From Pantoea deleyi (GTDB lineage Bacteria; Pseudomonadota; Gammaproteobacteria; Enterobacterales; Enterobacteriaceae): DNA of 64,000 bases. The notes below the pieces were generated by a model. The model was not told where the DNA came from, searched no databases, and worked only from the letters and a program-made list of their open reading frames with translations. Where the stretch lies: contig NZ_CP071405.1 of the NCBI RefSeq assembly GCF_022647325.1, positions 1,612,001-1,676,000 of the forward strand. The letters are read 5' to 3'. How positions within the stretch are numbered: the stretch's first letter is position 1; each line of letters opens with the position of its first letter. This document shows, in pieces, positions 44,969 to 55,095 of this stretch. The position numbers and the translations under genes were made by a program.

Positions 44969-46054
44969 ATGAATCAGATGAAGTCAGACAAGATACTGTG
45001 GGTAGACACCCTGAAGGGCGCCTGCATCATGCTGGTGGTGCTCTACCACACGGTGCTGCCCGGTTTCGAAGGCACACTGAAATATCTCTCTGCCGGCTGG
45101 ATCCCCGCTGAAATATGGGTACAGTTTAATACGGTTCTGTCGCCATTACGGATGCCCGCCTTTTTCTTTGTGTCGGGATTGCTGGCAACCAACGGTATTA
45201 TTAACCGGCCCTGGAAACAGGTCTTTACCAGTCGCATTACCAATCTCTTTTATCTCTATATTCTGTGGGGGTTTATTCAGTGGTGGTCTATCGTCGGTAT
45301 CTCGACGGAAATTACCGGCCAGCGTATTTCGCAGAATCTTAATGCCGCCTATGCCGGTTCATTGTGGGAGTTTCTCCGGCTGACCTTTATGGCCATGAGT
45401 ACCTCATGGTATCTCTACGGGCTGGGGATCTATTTCCTCTGCGCGAAAATTTTCCGTGATTATAAGCTGGCCCTGGTGGCGGTTGCCGTGCTGCTGAATT
45501 ATCTGGCGGTGGAAAAGGTGATCCCCTACTGGGGACCGCAGAGTCTGGCGCAATATTTCCTCTTCTTCCTGTTAGGCGCGTTCTGGAGTCAGACCATGCT
45601 GCGCCTGAGTGAATGGCGCCGGGAGAATCTGCTGCCCTGGGCGGCGCTGGCGGCGGTCGCCGGAATTCATGTGATCTTCGGCCTCGATAAGAGCCTGTTC
45701 CTCTGTGTGCTGGCGGTGCTGTTCAGTATTGCCGCCTGCCGCTGGCTGAATCAGCACTTCAGCATGCGCTATCTCAACTGGGTCGGGCGCAATACGCTGC
45801 AGATTTACGTACTGCATCGCATTTTTATCGAGTTCTTTGGTATGACCGCGATTCAGTTTGCGCAGCGGCACCATCTGTTTGAGCAGGCGTGGTTTTCGTG
45901 GCTCTGGGCCTGTTTCTATCCGGTGGCCATTGTGGGGCTCTGCTCGCTCAGCTCGGTCGCCATCTGGTCGCTGACCAATCGCGGCGTCGGCCAGTCGCTG
46001 TTTGTCTTCCCGACACTGCTGAAGAGGTCGCCTGGCGGCGTGAGCAGGGGGTAA
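44969..46054 (+). CDS. Membrane acyltransferase family 3 protein
   Basis: A 361-residue integral membrane protein with about ten helices. The N-terminal block ILWVDTLKGACIMLVVLYHT contains the family His, and RMPAFFFVSGLL follows; both are signatures of acyltransferase 3 (OafA/OpgC/WecH-like). These enzymes O-acetylate or O-succinylate surface glycans or periplasmic glucans. The acceptor is unknown; O-acetylation of exopolysaccharide, LPS or flagellar glycan are all possible. It has no operon partner, and the AT-rich upstream region differs from its flanks. Confidence 0.88.
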   Translation: MNQMKSDKILWVDTLKGACIMLVVLYHTVLPGFEGTLKYLSAGWIPAEIWVQFNTVLSPLRMPAFFFVSGLLATNGIINRPWKQVFTSRITNLFYLYILWGFIQWWSIVGISTEITGQRISQNLNAAYAGSLWEFLRLTFMAMSTSWYLYGLGIYFLCAKIFRDYKLALVAVAVLLNYLAVEKVIPYWGPQSLAQYFLFFLLGAFWSQTMLRLSEWRRENLLPWAALAAVAGIHVIFGLDKSLFLCVLAVLFSIAACRWLNQHFSMRYLNWVGRNTLQIYVLHRIFIEFFGMTAIQFAQRHHLFEQAWFSWLWACFYPVAIVGLCSLSSVAIWSLTNRGVGQSLFVFPTLLKRSPGGVSRG

Positions 46055-46189
46055 AGAGCAGATTGACGGGCAACAGGCTGACGCTGGGCGGATTTTAAAT
46101 AGCAGCGAGGTTGCTCTGAACGGTTCTGGCCCGTCAGGCGCGGAAGTGTTCGCTGCGCGAAAGGGCGGTAGTTTCACGCTGATCGGTTT

Positions 46190-46450
46190 CGCCCGCCAGG
46201 CGTCGGAGAGTTTCAGTTCGCCCGTGCGGGCGGACGCGTCAAGGGGCGGAGGCCCGCCCCTTAACAATCCCGGCATCCGGCTGCCTCCGCGCCCCGCTTC
46301 GCGGGGTGCCCTCGTCACGCCCTGCGGCCTGCGGACCGTCCGGACTCGCCATCCCTGGCTCGCGCCGTCCTTTCGCCGACGTCCTGTCGGCGCATCCTGG
46401 CCGCCGGTTGTTCCTCAGCGCTGCGGACGCCTCTCCCAACCGTTCATAGT
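46190..46450 (-). ncRNA. Structured GC-rich element, arm A (hairpins with GGA loops)
   Basis: No supported protein. Read on the minus strand, a series of short hairpins exposes GGA motifs: GCCGAC-AGGAC-GTCGGC (46375-46391), a GCC-AGGGAT-GGC hairpin (46348-46359), and further AGGA/AGGAT motifs near 46393-46415. Other stable stems are CCCCGC/GCGGGG at 46292-46306 and AAGGGGCG/CGCCCCTT at 46241-46262. It shares order and motifs with arm B on the other strand. A structured RNA or a repeat element is likely; transcription is not proven. Confidence 0.5.
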
Positions 46451-46619
46451 GTTTTTGGCGTGCAGCCTCTGACAGCCTTTTAGCCAGCCCCGCGAATAAA
46501 CAGATATAAAATGACAGGTACATGCACAAAAAGTGATTGCCTGTGATTAAGCCAGTACGGAAGTCACGGGAAGCCCGGACACCTGCCGCGATAAAAGACC
46601 AGACAGTAAGAGAAGAAAT

Positions 46620-46870
46620 AACAGCGGGGAGGGAGGCCGTCAGAACCGCTGAGCGGGTGAGGGATTTCAGGACAAGCGACAGGGATGTCGCGAAGAGGCG
46701 GGCTCGCGCCAGGGATGGCGCGTCCCGCCGGTCCGTGAGAAATCCGGATGAAGCGAAGGGACCGCGAAGCGGCGGTGATGCAGGCCGGAGCCCGGGGTCA
46801 GGGGGGCGCGGCGACTGGCGCGCCCTTGTCGGTCGCCTGCAGAGGCGGGCCTGAAACTGCCCGGCTCGCC
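46620..46870 (+). ncRNA. Structured GC-rich element, arm B (hairpins with AGGGAT loops)
   Basis: No supported protein. Two strong hairpins stand side by side: GCGAC-AGGGAT-GTCGC (46676-46691) and CGCGCC-AGGGAT-GGCGCG (46705-46722). A GGGCGCG/CGCGCCC stem is at 46804-46825. More GGA motifs occur at 46627-46675. The first hairpin contains ACAGGGATGT, which fits the CsrA selection consensus ACARGGAUGU. Arm B is head-to-head with arm A across about 170 bp of less GC-rich DNA. Open frames exist on both strands but lack ribosome sites and normal composition. Confidence 0.5.
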
Positions 46871-47026
46871 AGGCGAACGAAATCCGCGCAGGGTAAAACC
46901 ACGGCCAGCCGAACGAAGCCCACCCCATACCCAGTCGCGAAGCGAACGCATCTGCCGTCAGGCAACATCCTGCACCATTGCCAGGCGAACAAAACACCCA
47001 TCCGCCCAGCCCCTTAATCTCCCCGG

Positions 47027-50000
47027 TTAACCGATAGTCATCAGACTGGCGTTACCGCCCGCCGCCGCGGTATTTACACTCAGCGAACGCTCGATCAGCA
47101 GACGCTCCAGCAGCAGATTCGTCTCGCCGCGGGCGAAGCCCTGCACCGACACAATCGCGCCGTCACGCGCCGCAATCTGTTCACACAGGGTGCGCAGCTG
47201 ATCGGCATCGCCGTGGTAGATCACCGCATCAAACTCAGCCGTTAACGGGTCGCGCGCCAGTTTAATACGCGCTTTCACCGCATCCGGCAGCGAGGTCAGC
47301 AGGGCGCGATGCAGCTCATCATCCTGCCACAGGGCTTTGCTGCCGACGCTGGTTACCGCAGCCAGCTGGATCAGCGCGTCCTGCTCATTGTCCGCCAGGC
47401 AGAGCACCCGGTCGCGAGGCAACAGCGAGAAGGTGTTACGCTCGCCAGTCGGGCCAGGCAGCAGCCGGACGACGCCCGCCTGAGCCAGTTCGCCATAGTG
47501 CTGACACAGCTCAGCCAGGCCAGGCTTCTCTTTCGCCCAGTGGCTCAGCGCCTGATGCGGAGCCAGCAGAGAGTGGCGCAGCGTACTGTCTGCCGGACGC
47601 TCTGCATCCTGACGATCAAAGGTCAGACGCAGTGCGCTATCCGGGCGATTAGCCAGCAGGCGATAGAGGTAGAGCGGGCCACCGGCTTTCGGACCGGTGC
47701 CAGACAGGCCTTCGCCGCCAAACGGCTGCACGCCGACTACTGCACCCACCATGTTACGGTTCACGTAAAGGTTCCCGACACGCGCATTCGCCGTAACCTG
47801 GGCGATGGTCTCATCGATACGGGTGTGGACACCCAGCGTCAGACCGTAGCCAGAGGCGTTAATCTGATCGATCACCTGTGGCAGCGCAGTGCGGCTGAAG
47901 CGCACGACGTGCAGCACCGGACCAAAAATCTCTTTATCCAGATCGCTGACCTGATTCAGTTCAATCAGGGTGGGTTTGACAAAGGTGCCGCTGTTCCACT
48001 CTTTACTGTCCTGCGGGTTTTCCTGCACCGCCTGGTAAACGGTAAAGCCTTTGTTGCGCATCGCCTGAATATGACGGTCGATATTGGCTTTCGCTTCGGC
48101 ATCGATCACCGGACCGATGTCGGTTGAAAAACGCTCAGGATTGCCCATGCGGCATTCGGCCATCGCACCGCGCAGCATCTTCAGCGTATGGTCAGCCACA
48201 TCCTCCTGAATACAGAGCAGACGCAGGGCAGAGCAGCGCTGTCCGGCACTGTCGAAGGCGGAGGCGACGATATCGACCACCACCTGCTCGGTGAGGGCAG
48301 AAGAGTCGACGATCATGGCATTCATGCCGCCGGTTTCTGCGATCAGCGGCGTCGGACGACCCTGCGGATCAAGACGACCGGCCAGGTTGCGCTGCAGCAG
48401 CGTCGCCACCGCCGTCGAGCCGGTAAACATGACGCCGCGCACCCGATCGTCGCCGGTCAGCTGCGCGCCCACGGTTTCACCCTGACCCGGCAGCAGCTGC
48501 AGCACGCCAGCGGGTACGCCCGCATCCAGCAGGATCTGAACCGCCTGGGCTGCAATCAGCGGCGTCTGCTCGGCCGGTTTTGCCAGCACACTGTTGCCTG
48601 CAGCCAGAGCGGCGGCAATCTGACCGGTGAAGATCGCCAGCGGGAAGTTCCAGGGGCTGATGCAGACCACCGGCCCCAGCGGACGATGCGTCTCGTTGTC
48701 GAAATCGTCACGCACCATCCCGGCGTAGTAATAGAGGAAATCTACCGCTTCACGCACTTCGGCGATGGCGTTGTTGTAGGTCTTGCCCGCTTCCCGCACC
48801 AGGATGCCGAGCAGCTGCTGCATCTGGCCTTCCATAATCTGTGCGGCGCGTTCCAGAATGGCGGCGCGCTCCTGTGGCGGTGTGGCGAACCAGATCGGAC
48901 CGCTGTTGACGGCGGCATCCAGCGCCACGGAAACCTCCTGCTCCGTCGCGTCGCGCACCTGGCCGACCCGATCGTTTGGCGCGGCCGGGTTCAGAATGTC
49001 ACGCAGTTCACCGGCACCGGCTTCCCCCTCAATCATCGGTTCCGCCAGACAGGGCTGAGCGGCGCTGCTCAGCAGGGCGCTGGAGAGGGAGGCGAGACGG
49101 TGCTCGTTGGCCATATCCAGACCCGCGGAGTTCACGCGATTTTCCCCGTAGAGTTCGCGCGGCAGCGGGATCTTCGGATGCGGCAGGCCGATGGCACCTT
49201 CGCTGACGCCCAGTTTTTCAACGGCGCTGACCGGATCGGCCACCAGTTCGTCGATCGGCAGCGAGGTATCGGCGATGCGGTTCACGAAGGAAGTGTTCGC
49301 GCCGTTCTCCAGCAGGCGGCGAACCAGATAGGCCAGCAGCGTCTCATGGGTGCCGACCGGCGCATAAATACGGCAGGGACGGTTCAGTTTGCCGTCCGCC
49401 ACTTTGCCAACCACCTGCTCATAGAGCGGTTCGCCCATGCCGTGCAGACACTGGAACTCATACTGACCCGGATAGTAGTTATTGCCTGCCAGCTGATAAA
49501 TCGCCGCCAGAGTGTGGGCGTTGTGCGTGGCGAACTGCGGATAGATCAGGTTCGGCACAGCGAGCAGCTTACGGGCGCACGCCAGGTAAGAGATGTCGGT
49601 GTAGACCTTGCGGGTGTAAACCGGATAGCCCTCCAGCCCTTCCATCTGTGCGCGTTTGATTTCGCTGTCCCAGTAAGCGCCTTTTACCAGACGGATCATC
49701 AGGCGACGACGGCTGCGCTGCGCCAGATCGACCAGCTCATCGATCACAAACGGACAGCGTTTCATGTAAGCCTGGATGACGAAGCCGATACCGTTCCAGC
49801 CTTCCAGTTCCGGCTCGAAACAGAGCTTCTCCAGCATATCCAGCGACAGCTCCAGACGGTCGGCCTCTTCGGCATCGATGTTGATGCCGATGTCATAGGT
49901 GCGCGCCAGCAGCGTCAGCGATTTCAGAGTCGGGTAGAGCTCCTCCATAACGCGCTCATACTGCGCACGGCTGTAGCGGGGATGCAGGGCGGAGAGCTTG

Positions 50001-50974
50001 ATGGAGATGCCGGGGCCTTCATAGATGCCGCGGCCGTTTGAGGCTTTACCAATCGCATGGATCGCCTGCTGATAAGAGAGCAGGTAGGCTTTGGCATCAC
50101 CGGCTGTCAGCGCCGCTTCGCCCAGCATATCATAGGAGTAGCGGAACCCTTTCTCTTCCAGCTTGCGGGCGTTCGCCAGCGCTTCGGCAATCGTTTCACC
50201 GGTAACGAACTGCTCGCCCATCAGACGCATCGCCATATCCACGCCTTTGCGGATCAGCGGTTCGCCACCTTTACCGATAATGCGGTTCAGCGAGCTAGAG
50301 AGGTTCGACTCGTTGTGGGTCGACACCAGGCGGCCGGTGAACAGCAGGCCCCAGGTGGCCGCGTTAACAAACAGGGAGGGGCTGCGGCCCAGATGCGACT
50401 GCCAGTTGCCGTTGCTGATCTTGTCACGGATCAGGGCATCGCGCGTCGGCTTGTCCGGAATTCGCAACAGCGCCTCGGCCAGGCACATCAGCGCCACGCC
50501 TTCGTGGGAAGAGAGCGAGAACTCCTGCAGCAGGCTCTGCACCATACCGGCGCGTCCGGTTGCTCCTTTCTGGTGCCGCAGCTTGTCGGCAAGCTGATAG
50601 GCCAGTTGATGGGTTTTCTCCGCCAGTGCCGCCGGTAAGCGCGCCTGCTCCAGCAGCATCGGCACCGCATCGGTTTCCGGGCGACGCCATGCTGCGGTCA
50701 CGGCAGAACGGGTCACGGACTGCGGTAAAATCTGCTCTGCAAAGTCGAGGAAGGGCTGGTGTATCTCCTCGGGCTGGATGTCGTCAGCCTCCGCAACGGC
50801 CTGGGCTGAAAGCGGGATCTCTGGCAGGCTATCACCGGTTTCCAGTTGGCCCAGGTAGGAGAAGATCGCCTGTTTGATCAGCCAGTGTGGCGTGCGATCG
50901 ATACGCTGCGCAGCCAGTTTGATGCGCTCACGTGTTGCGTCATCCAGTTTTACACCCATGGTGGTTGTACCCAT
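47027..50974 (-). CDS. putA: Trifunctional proline utilisation protein PutA
   Basis: A 1315-residue protein (E. coli 1320). It oxidises proline to glutamate through a flavin proline dehydrogenase and an NAD-dependent P5C dehydrogenase, and it represses the put genes when proline is absent. The ribbon-helix-helix DNA-binding domain is at 1-47 (MGVKLDDATRERIKLAAQRID). The PRODH barrel spans about 250-570 with GYRYSYDMLGEAA-type and LVKGAYWDSEIKRAQ blocks. The P5CDH domain spans about 640-1120 with FTGSTAVA, ETGGMNAMIVD and the catalytic Cys in AGQRCSALR. It is divergent from putP across several PutA operator motifs. Confidence 0.97.
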   Translation of the reverse strand: MGTTTMGVKLDDATRERIKLAAQRIDRTPHWLIKQAIFSYLGQLETGDSLPEIPLSAQAVAEADDIQPEEIHQPFLDFAEQILPQSVTRSAVTAAWRRPETDAVPMLLEQARLPAALAEKTHQLAYQLADKLRHQKGATGRAGMVQSLLQEFSLSSHEGVALMCLAEALLRIPDKPTRDALIRDKISNGNWQSHLGRSPSLFVNAATWGLLFTGRLVSTHNESNLSSSLNRIIGKGGEPLIRKGVDMAMRLMGEQFVTGETIAEALANARKLEEKGFRYSYDMLGEAALTAGDAKAYLLSYQQAIHAIGKASNGRGIYEGPGISIKLSALHPRYSRAQYERVMEELYPTLKSLTLLARTYDIGINIDAEEADRLELSLDMLEKLCFEPELEGWNGIGFVIQAYMKRCPFVIDELVDLAQRSRRRLMIRLVKGAYWDSEIKRAQMEGLEGYPVYTRKVYTDISYLACARKLLAVPNLIYPQFATHNAHTLAAIYQLAGNNYYPGQYEFQCLHGMGEPLYEQVVGKVADGKLNRPCRIYAPVGTHETLLAYLVRRLLENGANTSFVNRIADTSLPIDELVADPVSAVEKLGVSEGAIGLPHPKIPLPRELYGENRVNSAGLDMANEHRLASLSSALLSSAAQPCLAEPMIEGEAGAGELRDILNPAAPNDRVGQVRDATEQEVSVALDAAVNSGPIWFATPPQERAAILERAAQIMEGQMQQLLGILVREAGKTYNNAIAEVREAVDFLYYYAGMVRDDFDNETHRPLGPVVCISPWNFPLAIFTGQIAAALAAGNSVLAKPAEQTPLIAAQAVQILLDAGVPAGVLQLLPGQGETVGAQLTGDDRVRGVMFTGSTAVATLLQRNLAGRLDPQGRPTPLIAETGGMNAMIVDSSALTEQVVVDIVASAFDSAGQRCSALRLLCIQEDVADHTLKMLRGAMAECRMGNPERFSTDIGPVIDAEAKANIDRHIQAMRNKGFTVYQAVQENPQDSKEWNSGTFVKPTLIELNQVSDLDKEIFGPVLHVVRFSRTALPQVIDQINASGYGLTLGVHTRIDETIAQVTANARVGNLYVNRNMVGAVVGVQPFGGEGLSGTGPKAGGPLYLYRLLANRPDSALRLTFDRQDAERPADSTLRHSLLAPHQALSHWAKEKPGLAELCQHYGELAQAGVVRLLPGPTGERNTFSLLPRDRVLCLADNEQDALIQLAAVTSVGSKALWQDDELHRALLTSLPDAVKARIKLARDPLTAEFDAVIYHGDADQLRTLCEQIAARDGAIVSVQGFARGETNLLLERLLIERSLSVNTAAAGGNASLMTIG

Positions 50975-51030
50975 GACTCCAGAGCTCCTTAATAGTGGTT
51001 CGATACGGCGTTGGCTGCACTATCACTTAA

Positions 51031-51218
51031 GTTGCAACTTTGTGCAACCGTGTTAAATGTGAGCCAGTTAACACCCTTTTAACGTCGTCAATTGTTAAAT
51101 CCGCCAATGCGGCATGAATCTTGCTGCAAGATCCTCGCCAGGTTTGCAGGCCCGTTAAAAAGCGGGTTCAGAGCAGGTAAGACCCAGGTGCAACCGGATA
51201 ACTGTGAGCGAGTGCAAC
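51031..51218. promoter_or_regulatory. PutA operator motifs in the putA-putP spacer
   Basis: PutA binds GTTGCA. The spacer has GTTGCAAC (51031-51038), TGCAAC at 51043-51048, TGCAAC at 51189-51194 and TGCAAC at 51213-51218. The number and the two-cluster layout resemble the E. coli put control region. Identification is by motif only. Confidence 0.78.
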
Positions 51219-51425
51219 CTCTGAGCACGTTTTAACAGCTGGTTAGTGAAATCACTGTAACGCCTGTGTTAAATCCATTGTGCGCGCCCCGGCTTTCCGG
51301 CAGGATACCGCGCCGCTGGGAAATGAGTGACCCCCTGACACAGAAAATCGGCCCGCGCTGCCCCGTTCCGGCAGGCGGGTGGCTGGCGATTTCTCTGGGA
51401 TATCAAATAATAAGTGGAGAGACAG

Positions 51426-52910
51426 ATGAGTGTAAGTACACCAATGCTGGTGACCTTTGTGATTTATATACTCGGGATGGTGTTGATTGGTTTGGCTGCC
51501 TACCGCTCAACCAAAAACTTCGACGATTACATCCTCGGTGGCCGCAGTCTGGGTAGCGTGGTAACGGCACTCTCTGCCGGTGCATCCGACATGAGCGGCT
51601 GGCTGCTGATGGGATTGCCTGGCGCCATCTTCATCTCCGGTATCTCTGAAAGCTGGATTGCGATTGGTCTGACGATCGGGGCCTGGCTGAACTGGAAAAT
51701 CGTGGCGGGTCGCCTGCGGGTGCAGACCGAACATCACAACAACGCGCTGACCCTGCCGGACTTCTTTACCAGCCGCTTTGAAGATCACAGCAAAATTCTG
51801 CGGGTGATCTCTGCCATCGTGATTCTGGTGTTCTTTACCATCTACTGTGCGTCGGGCGTGGTCGCCGGGGCGCGTCTGTTTGAGAGCACCTTCGGCATGA
51901 GTTATGAGACCGCCCTGTGGGCCGGTGCAGCCGCAACCATCCTCTATACGCTGATTGGCGGCTTTCTGGCGGTGAGCTGGACCGACACCGTGCAGGCCAG
52001 CCTGATGATTTTTGCGCTGATCCTGACGCCGGTCTTTGTGATTATCGCGGTTGGCGGCTGGTCAGATTCGATGGCGGTCATTCAGGCGAAGAGCCTGGAA
52101 AATCTCGACATGCTCAAGGGGCTGAACTTCGTGGCGGTGATCTCGCTGCTGGGCTGGGGTCTGGGCTACTTCGGCCAGCCGCATATTCTGGCGCGCTTCA
52201 TGGCGGCGGATTCGCATCGCTCTATCCGCACGGCGCGCCGCATCGGTATGGCGTGGATGGTGCTCTGCCTGGCCGGTGCCGTGGCGGTCGGCTTCTTCGG
52301 TATTGCCTACTTCCAGAACAACCCGGCGCTGGCGGCGGGCGTGAACGCCAACGCCGAGCGGGTCTTTATCGAGCTGGCGCGTATCCTCTTCAACCCGTGG
52401 ATTGCCGGTATCCTGCTCTCCGCGATTCTGGCGGCCGTGATGTCCACCCTGAGCTGTCAGCTGCTGGTCTGCTCCAGCGCCCTGACCGAGGATCTCTATA
52501 AAGGCTTCCTGCGCAAAAAGGCGAGCCAGAAAGAGCTGGTGTGGGTGGGGCGTCTGATGGTGCTGCTGGTGGCGCTGATTGCGATTGCGCTGGCCTCCAA
52601 TCCGGAAAACCGTGTCCTGGGCCTGGTGAGCTACGCCTGGGCAGGTTTCGGTGCCGCCTTTGGTCCGGTCGTGCTGTTCGGCGTCTGCTGGAAACGCATG
52701 AACCGCAACGGCGCGCTGGCCGGAATGATTGTCGGTGCCCTGACCGTGCTGGTGTGGAAACAGTATGGCTGGCTGGGACTGTATGAAATCATCCCGGGCT
52801 TTATTTTCGCCAGCATCGCGATTGTGCTCTTCAGCCTGCTGGGACGTGAACCCTCGGCCGCCGCGCAGCAGCGCTTTGCCGCGGCGGAAGCAGAGTACCT
52901 GGCGAAATAA
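51426..52910 (+). CDS. putP: Sodium/proline symporter PutP
   Basis: A 494-residue sodium:solute symporter with about 13 helices that imports proline. ATG 51426 lies seven bases behind GGAG; the in-frame GTG at 51414 is upstream of that site. The block RSTKNFDDYILGGRSLG and the sodium-site region ALSAGASDMSGWLLMGLPGA match E. coli closely. It is divergent from putA, and both are repressed by PutA without proline. Confidence 0.96.
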   Translation: MSVSTPMLVTFVIYILGMVLIGLAAYRSTKNFDDYILGGRSLGSVVTALSAGASDMSGWLLMGLPGAIFISGISESWIAIGLTIGAWLNWKIVAGRLRVQTEHHNNALTLPDFFTSRFEDHSKILRVISAIVILVFFTIYCASGVVAGARLFESTFGMSYETALWAGAAATILYTLIGGFLAVSWTDTVQASLMIFALILTPVFVIIAVGGWSDSMAVIQAKSLENLDMLKGLNFVAVISLLGWGLGYFGQPHILARFMAADSHRSIRTARRIGMAWMVLCLAGAVAVGFFGIAYFQNNPALAAGVNANAERVFIELARILFNPWIAGILLSAILAAVMSTLSCQLLVCSSALTEDLYKGFLRKKASQKELVWVGRLMVLLVALIAIALASNPENRVLGLVSYAWAGFGAAFGPVVLFGVCWKRMNRNGALAGMIVGALTVLVWKQYGWLGLYEIIPGFIFASIAIVLFSLLGREPSAAAQQRFAAAEAEYLAK

Positions 52911-52929
52911 GCCAGGCTGCTGACGCGCA

Positions 52930-52958
52930 GGCCCGCCCCGAAAAGGGCGGGCCTTTTT
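52930..52958 (+). terminator. Terminator after putP
   Basis: GGCCCGCCC and GGGCGGGCC form a 9-bp stem with a CGAAAA loop, followed by five T. Confidence 0.92.
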
Positions 52959-53021
52959 GTTACAAAGATAAATCACCTGAGAATGAAATTATCTCCACCG
53001 GCAACTTGTTTTTTTCGCAGC

Positions 53022-53040
53022 GATAATGATAATCGGTATC
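53022..53040 (+). promoter_or_regulatory. Fur box upstream of efeU
   Basis: GATAATGATAATCGGTATC matches 17 of 19 positions of the Fur consensus GATAATGATAATCATTATC, 61 bp before the efeU start. Iron-dependent repression of efeUOB is expected. Confidence 0.9.
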
Positions 53041-53100
53041 GTTTACACTTTACCTGATTTTACCGTTGATTGACGCTGCTTAACATTCAAGAGGTTGGCA

Positions 53101-53925
53101 ATGTTTGTTCCCTTTCTCATCATGCTGCGCGAAGGCATCGAAGCCGCACTGATTGTCAGCCTCATCGCCAGCTATCTCAAACGCACCCAGCGCACCCAAT
53201 GGTTTCCGGCCTTGTGGGCTGGCGTGTTTATCGCCGCCGCGCTCTGTCTGGGCCTGGGTCTCTTCATCAATGCCACCACGGGTGAATTTCCGCAAAAAGA
53301 GCAGGAGCTGTTTGAAGGCATCGTGGCGCTGATCGCGGTGGTGATCCTGACCTCGATGGTGTTCTGGATGCGCAAAGTGGCGCGCAACATTCGCGTCGAG
53401 CTGGAGCAGGCGGTCGATCAGGCGCTGCAGCGCTCGGGCCGTGGCGGGGTGGCGCTGGTGCTGATGGTGTTTCTGGCCGTGGCGCGTGAGGGGCTGGAAT
53501 CGGTGTTCTTCCTGCTGGCCGCCTTTACCCAGGACGTGGGCTATGCACCGCCGATCGGGGCCGTGCTCGGGCTGGCGACAGCGGTGGTGCTCGGCATGCT
53601 GCTCTACTGGGGCGGCATCCGTCTGAACATGGCGCGATTCTTCCGCTGGACCAGCGTCTTTATCCTGTTTGTCGCGGCGGGCCTGGCGGCGGGGGCGATT
53701 CGCGCCTTCCACGAAGCGGGGCTGTGGAACCGCTATCAGGCGGTGGCGTTCGATCTCAGCAACACCTTATCGACCCATTCGCTGTCTGGCACCCTGCTGG
53801 AAGGGATACTGGGGTATCAGGAGGCGCCCAGCGTCAGTGAAGTGACGGTCTACTTCGCCTATCTGATTCCGGCGCTGATTCTGTTTTTCATGCCTGCGCG
53901 GCCTGCTGCGTCGGCCACGGTGTAA
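53101..53925 (+). CDS. efeU: Ferrous iron permease EfeU
   Basis: A 274-residue (E. coli 276) Ftr1-type permease. Two REXXE-type iron motifs are visible: LREGIEA near residues 9-15 and AREGLES near residue 130. There are seven predicted helices. ATG 53101 follows GAGG at seven bases; an in-frame TTG two codons upstream is not needed. It imports iron with EfeO and EfeB. Confidence 0.95.
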   Translation: MFVPFLIMLREGIEAALIVSLIASYLKRTQRTQWFPALWAGVFIAAALCLGLGLFINATTGEFPQKEQELFEGIVALIAVVILTSMVFWMRKVARNIRVELEQAVDQALQRSGRGGVALVLMVFLAVAREGLESVFFLLAAFTQDVGYAPPIGAVLGLATAVVLGMLLYWGGIRLNMARFFRWTSVFILFVAAGLAAGAIRAFHEAGLWNRYQAVAFDLSNTLSTHSLSGTLLEGILGYQEAPSVSEVTVYFAYLIPALILFFMPARPAASATV

Positions 53926-53977
53926 TGCACCATTTAACGGGCGCACTTTGCGCCTGCAACGTGATAGGGAAAGAGAG

Positions 53978-55093
53978 ATGACAATGCGTTTTCGCCGCAA
54001 GGCACTGCTGCTTCCTCTGCTGGCGATCTCCGCTTCGGCGGCCGCGGCGGTTCCTCAGGTTACCGTAAGCGTCAACGACAGGCAGTGTGAGCCGATGAGC
54101 GTAACGGTCAAGGCCGGTAAGACCCAGTTCCTGATTAAGAACAACAGCCAGAAAGCGCTGGAGTGGGAGATCCTGAAAGGGGTGCTGGTGGTCGAAGAGC
54201 GTGAAAACATCGCGCCGGGCTTCAGTCAGAAGCTGACCGCCACGCTGGCGCCGGGCGAATATGAGATGACCTGCGGCCTGCTGAGTAACCCTAAAGGTAA
54301 GCTGATCGTCGAGGCAGGCGAGGGCGCGGCCAAAGGAGCGACATCGGCGCGAATGCAGCTCGAAGGGCCGATCACCGCCTATAAAACCTACGTGACCGGG
54401 CAGGTCAGTCAGCTGGTCAGCAGCACACAGGCCTTTACGGATGCCGTGAAAGCCGGTGACACAGAAAAAGCCAAAGCGCTGTATGCGCCAACCCGCCAGT
54501 ACTATGAGCGTATCGAGCCGATTGCTGAACTCTTCTCCGACCTCGACGGCAGCATTGATGCCCGCGAGGATGACTATGAGAAGAAAGCTGCCGATCCCAA
54601 ATTCACCGGCTTCCACCGTCTGGAGAAGGCGCTGTTCGGGGATAACAGTACCCAGGGCATGGCAGGGTATGCGGACCAGCTTAATAAGGATGTCCACGAT
54701 CTGCAGACGCGCATCAACGAACTCGCCTTCCCGCCAGCGAAAGTGGTCGGCGGGGCAGCGGGCCTGATCGAAGAGGTGGCTTCCAGCAAAATTTCCGGTG
54801 AGGAAGATCGTTACAGCCGCACCGACCTGTGGGACTTCCAGGCGAACATCGACGGCGCGCAGAAGATTGTGGAGCTGCTGCGTCCGCTGGTCAGCAAAGA
54901 GAACCCGGCGTTGCTGGCGAAGGTGGATGCCAACTTTAAGAAGGTGGATGCGATCCTGAGCAAGTACCGCACTAAAACCGGCTTCGACTCTTACGAGAAG
55001 CTGACCAGCGCCGACCGGAATGCGCTGAAAGGGCCGATCACCGCGCTGGCGGAAGATCTTTCATTACTTCGTGGTACGTTGGGTCTGGATTAA
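53978..55093 (+). CDS. efeO: Iron uptake protein EfeO
   Basis: A 371-residue periplasmic protein. ATG 53978 gives a signal peptide ([24 protein letters not shown]). An N-terminal cupredoxin-like domain (about 28-125) precedes the M75 peptidase-like domain. The blocks [25 protein letters not shown] and [11 protein letters not shown] (the HxxE metal motif) are near-identical to E. coli. It lies three bases before efeB. Confidence 0.95.
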   Translation: MTMRFRRKALLLPLLAISASAAAAVPQVTVSVNDRQCEPMSVTVKAGKTQFLIKNNSQKALEWEILKGVLVVEERENIAPGFSQKLTATLAPGEYEMTCGLLSNPKGKLIVEAGEGAAKGATSARMQLEGPITAYKTYVTGQVSQLVSSTQAFTDAVKAGDTEKAKALYAPTRQYYERIEPIAELFSDLDGSIDAREDDYEKKAADPKFTGFHRLEKALFGDNSTQGMAGYADQLNKDVHDLQTRINELAFPPAKVVGGAAGLIEEVASSKISGEEDRYSRTDLWDFQANIDGAQKIVELLRPLVSKENPALLAKVDANFKKVDAILSKYRTKTGFDSYEKLTSADRNALKGPITALAEDLSLLRGTLGLD

Positions 55094-55095
55094 TC

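Noticed and set aside
46239..46997. 252-codon minus-strand frame and a 105-codon plus-strand frame (46537-46854)
   Set aside because: Both follow GC-rich hairpins, lack ribosome sites and have Arg/Pro/Ala-heavy composition typical of non-coding DNA. Similar spurious hypotheticals seem common in enterobacterial annotations.
48188..50041. 617-codon plus-strand frame
   Set aside because: Antisense to putA; it exists because of the GC-rich codon pattern of that gene.
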